Positions 62,057 through 64,000 of a DNA stretch of 64,000 nucleotides are shown in pieces. Made by a program: the position numbers and the translations under genes. Location of the stretch: NCBI GenBank assembly GCA_024224295.1, contig JAAENN010000020.1, forward strand, positions 80,576 to 144,575, given 5' to 3'. The stretch comes from Shimia sp. (GTDB lineage Bacteria > Pseudomonadota > Alphaproteobacteria > Rhodobacterales > Rhodobacteraceae). Within the stretch, counting starts at the first letter, position 1. Each line of letters opens with the position of its first letter. The notes beneath the pieces are model-generated. The model was not told where the DNA came from. It was given only the letters and a program-made list of their open reading frames with translations, and searched no databases.

Positions 62057-62783
62057 CAGCGCCGTGCCCCGCCTCAACCAAAAGCGCATTGGATCCGGTC
62101 TCAATCACCTCTTCCAAACGCGCCATAAACTCCTGCTGATCTGCGCCCTGCTCAATCGTATCAAGAAACTCGACCACAGCCAGACCAGGCTTGCGCAGCA
62201 TCGTGCCCTTCGGCCAGAACAAACCCGCATTGGTCGCCACCGGCACCGCCCTCTGGCCGGTTTCTTTGTAAAGCACATACGGCCCAACTTTATAAGGCAC
62301 ATGTTCGCCAACGGGCACCCGCGTCCCCTGCGGATAGATCACCAGTTGCCCTGGTGGCACGCGACCGCTCTCTACATCCGCCAGCATAGCCTTGATTGCA
62401 GCGCCGCGTTTTCCGCGCCGCACTGGCACGCAACCCAAACGCCACGCGTACACCCCAATGATCGGCGTAAACAGCAACTCATACTTCATGATGAACCGCG
62501 GCTGTGGCACCGCTTTGAAGATCATCATAATATCAAGAAAAGACTGATGCTTTGCCGGCACAAGCACCGCACCACTCGGCACCTCTCCACGCACCTCGGA
62601 CCGGATCCCCACAAGCCAGCGCGCCGACCAAATGGCCCAACTGGCATAAGTTTTACATGCTGCCATTGCGCCTTTGGAAGACAGCAAGGCCCACGGGAAA
62701 AACACAATCCCCATCGCAAGCATCACAATTGCATTCTGAACCACATAGATGATCGACATCACCCATTGAAACGCCAAGCGCAT
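62040..62783 (-). CDS. plsC: 1-acyl-sn-glycerol-3-phosphate acyltransferase
   Basis: The start at 62783 (MRLAFQWVMSIIYVVQNAIV) gives 247 residues with an N-terminal membrane anchor. PlsC motifs are present: VPAKHQSFLDIMMI (H-x4-D), GCVPVRRGKRGAAIKAML (block II), and VIYPQGTRVPVG (block III, where Gln replaces the usual Glu of EGTR, common in this group). It acylates lysophosphatidic acid to phosphatidic acid. Its ATG shares one base with the ftsX stop (TGATG) and its end overlaps the PPOX gene. The track ORF starts far upstream inside ftsX. Confidence 0.92.
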   Translation of the reverse strand: MRLAFQWVMSIIYVVQNAIVMLAMGIVFFPWALLSSKGAMAACKTYASWAIWSARWLVGIRSEVRGEVPSGAVLVPAKHQSFLDIMMIFKAVPQPRFIMKYELLFTPIIGVYAWRLGCVPVRRGKRGAAIKAMLADVESGRVPPGQLVIYPQGTRVPVGEHVPYKVGPYVLYKETGQRAVPVATNAGLFWPKGTMLRKPGLAVVEFLDTIEQGADQQEFMARLEEVIETGSNALLVEAGHGADGVCD

Positions 62784-63685
62784 CAGGCCAACTCCCCTAA
62801 TGTACGTCGTGCCGCTGCACCCGTGGCCAGATACGCCACAGCGCCTGCAAGCGGTGGAATCAAAGCCAACAACGCCCAGGCCATACCTTGGAACCCAAGC
62901 CCAGTCAGAAACCCACCGCTCTCCTGAACTGACGGCAAAAGGAAAACTGCCAATGCCCCAAAGGCTGTCCCTACAGCAGCGCCCAACAAAGCACGCAAAG
63001 TAAACCGGCGCACAAATGCGCGCGCGATGTAGCTGTCCTGTGCGCCAATCAGACGTAGCACCGAAATTACCTGGGCGTTCGCTGCCAATGCTGCATTTGC
63101 GGCCAGAGTGATCATCGCCGCCGTCGTTGCGCCAATCAGACCAATCGACACCCATCCCAGCAACCGCAATCGGCCGGCCGCGCGCTCCAACGGACGCCGC
63201 CAGCGATTGTGATCATCCAAAACAGCGCCAGGCACCTCAGCCTGCAACCGAAGTCGCAGACCTGCACCGTCGTACCCCTCATCGGTCTCTTCAATCTCGA
63301 TCAACTGCGGGATCGGCAGGCTGTCCAGCGGCAGGTCCGGCCCAAACCACGGAGCCAGCAAGCCGCGCTGTTCTTCAACAGTCAAAGCCCGAGCCGAAAC
63401 AATGCCAGGTGTGCTTTCCAAAACAGTTAGAGCCGCCTTCGTTTGCGCCGTCATCTGGCCGTCAGGTGCCGAAATCCGCAGGGTCGAACTCTGAGCCAAC
63501 TCATCGCCCCACCGCGTCGCCAATCGACCAGACGCCAGCGACAGCGCCAAAGCGAACACAGTTAAAAACGCCATGGCCCCAGCCGCAAACAATGTCAGGC
63601 GCGCAGTAAATCCTGTGGGCGGAACAACGCGGTCCGCCTGCGCATCCCCCATGATCAATTTGGACAATTGCAGACCCTTGCTCAT
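62783..63685 (-). CDS. ftsX: Cell-division ABC transporter permease FtsX
   Basis: The 300-aa inner-membrane protein has four helices: one after a short cytosolic N-terminus (FAAGAMAFLTVFALALSLAS), a large periplasmic loop (about 60-165), then LGWVSIGLIGATTAAMITLAANAAL, FTLRALLGAAVGTAFGALAVFLL and the last one. VISVLRLIGAQDSYIARAFV is the conserved coupling segment of FtsX. With FtsE it activates peptidoglycan hydrolases at the septum. Its start overlaps the ftsE stop. Confidence 0.93.
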   Translation of the reverse strand: MSKGLQLSKLIMGDAQADRVVPPTGFTARLTLFAAGAMAFLTVFALALSLASGRLATRWGDELAQSSTLRISAPDGQMTAQTKAALTVLESTPGIVSARALTVEEQRGLLAPWFGPDLPLDSLPIPQLIEIEETDEGYDGAGLRLRLQAEVPGAVLDDHNRWRRPLERAAGRLRLLGWVSIGLIGATTAAMITLAANAALAANAQVISVLRLIGAQDSYIARAFVRRFTLRALLGAAVGTAFGALAVFLLPSVQESGGFLTGLGFQGMAWALLALIPPLAGAVAYLATGAAARRTLGELA

Positions 63686-64000
63686 AAGTCAGCTCCCGCA
63701 AGCTGTAGCTTGCGCCCCGAAATGCGCAGCACCCGCGCCTGAACATGATGTTTAGCCGAGCGGATCAGGTTCAAATCGTGGGTCGCGATCAGAATGGTCT
63801 TTCCCATCTTGTTAAGCTCCACCAGAAGCTGCAGCAACCGTTGGGACATTTCCCAATCAACGTTTCCGGTTGGCTCATCCGCCAGAACAACGTCAGGTGA
63901 CATGATCACCGCGCGCGCCAAGGCTGCCCGCTGACGTTCTCCACCCGACAATTCCGGCGGCAATGCACCGGCCCGATGCCCCAACCCAACCCAGGTCAAC
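63682..64000 (-). CDS. ftsE: Cell-division ABC transporter ATP-binding protein FtsE, C-terminal part (runs off the window)
   Basis: Only the last 105 or so residues are present. They contain the ABC signature LSGGERQRAALARAV, Walker B DVVLADEPTGNVD, and the H-loop ILIATHDLNLIRS. The order and the four-base overlap with ftsX identify FtsE. The N-terminus with Walker A lies beyond the window edge. Confidence 0.93.
   Translation of the reverse strand, partial: LTWVGLGHRAGALPPELSGGERQRAALARAVIMSPDVVLADEPTGNVDWEMSQRLLQLLVELNKMGKTILIATHDLNLIRSAKHHVQARVLRISGRKLQLAGADL

Overview
This window looks like chromosomal DNA of a marine alphaproteobacterium of the Rhodobacteraceae (Roseobacter group). The evidence is the ethylmalonyl-CoA pathway gene set (ccr, meaA/ecm, mch, mcl2), an H-NS/HvrA-type protein, a 2-oxoglutarate dehydrogenase E2 with two lipoyl domains, the DUF1989/DUF1194/DUF4399 families, a CtrA-like box before comM, and a moderately high GC content judged by eye. 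No insertion sequence, prophage, CRISPR array, rRNA or tRNA was seen.

Layout. 1-15.5 kb: housekeeping genes, namely coaBC (partial), a ChaN-like protein, cobU and a cobC-like phosphatase, a GST, comM, then rsmI-yraN-gshB on the minus strand, divergent lpoA-like/glnD/murJ, hdeD, a rhomboid-like protein and trpS. 15.5-22.3 kb: GNAT, VOC, a broken PhoX-type gene, SDR, a RecD-like helicase and an unknown membrane protein. 22.4-27.4 kb: ccr, a PlsB-like acyltransferase and meaA. 27.5-35.6 kb: H-NS, deoD, an esterase, a predicted outer-membrane barrel, an HNH nuclease, DUF1989, DUF4399, a flavin dehydrogenase and a 50-aa ORF. 35.8-40.7 kb: the sdhCDAB operon, with a lipoprotein and a sulfotransferase-like gene between sdhA and sdhB. 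41-47.5 kb: DUF1194, a metallopeptidase-like protein, two TM2 proteins, mcl2-nnrU-DUF1737-mch, a secreted protein, a broken TauE/SafE gene and a SHOCT lipoprotein. 47.7-59.8 kb: mdh, two lipoproteins, sucCD, sucA-odhB, two small membrane proteins, a 39-aa ORF and lpdA. 60-64 kb: a one-heme periplasmic protein, a PPOX flavoprotein, plsC, ftsX and ftsE (partial).

Functionally, the centre and right half form a carbon-metabolism region. Ccr, ethylmalonyl-CoA mutase, mesaconyl-CoA hydratase and malyl-CoA thioesterase handle acetyl-CoA assimilation. Sdh, Mdh, SucCD and the OGDH complex are the TCA steps that this pathway feeds. The sdhC and sucC upstream regions share paired TGTGATCACA palindromes about two helical turns apart, which suggests one regulator for both operons.

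Three genes are disrupted: yraN by an in-frame TAA, the phoX-like gene and the tauE-like gene by one-base frameshifts. Each keeps well-conserved sequence after the lesion, so they are either very recent mutations or sequence errors. Two families of short intergenic repeats, a rhomboid lacking its catalytic residues and an untracked 39-aa ORF are the other main points of interest. I found no clearly new multi-gene defence or biosynthetic system.
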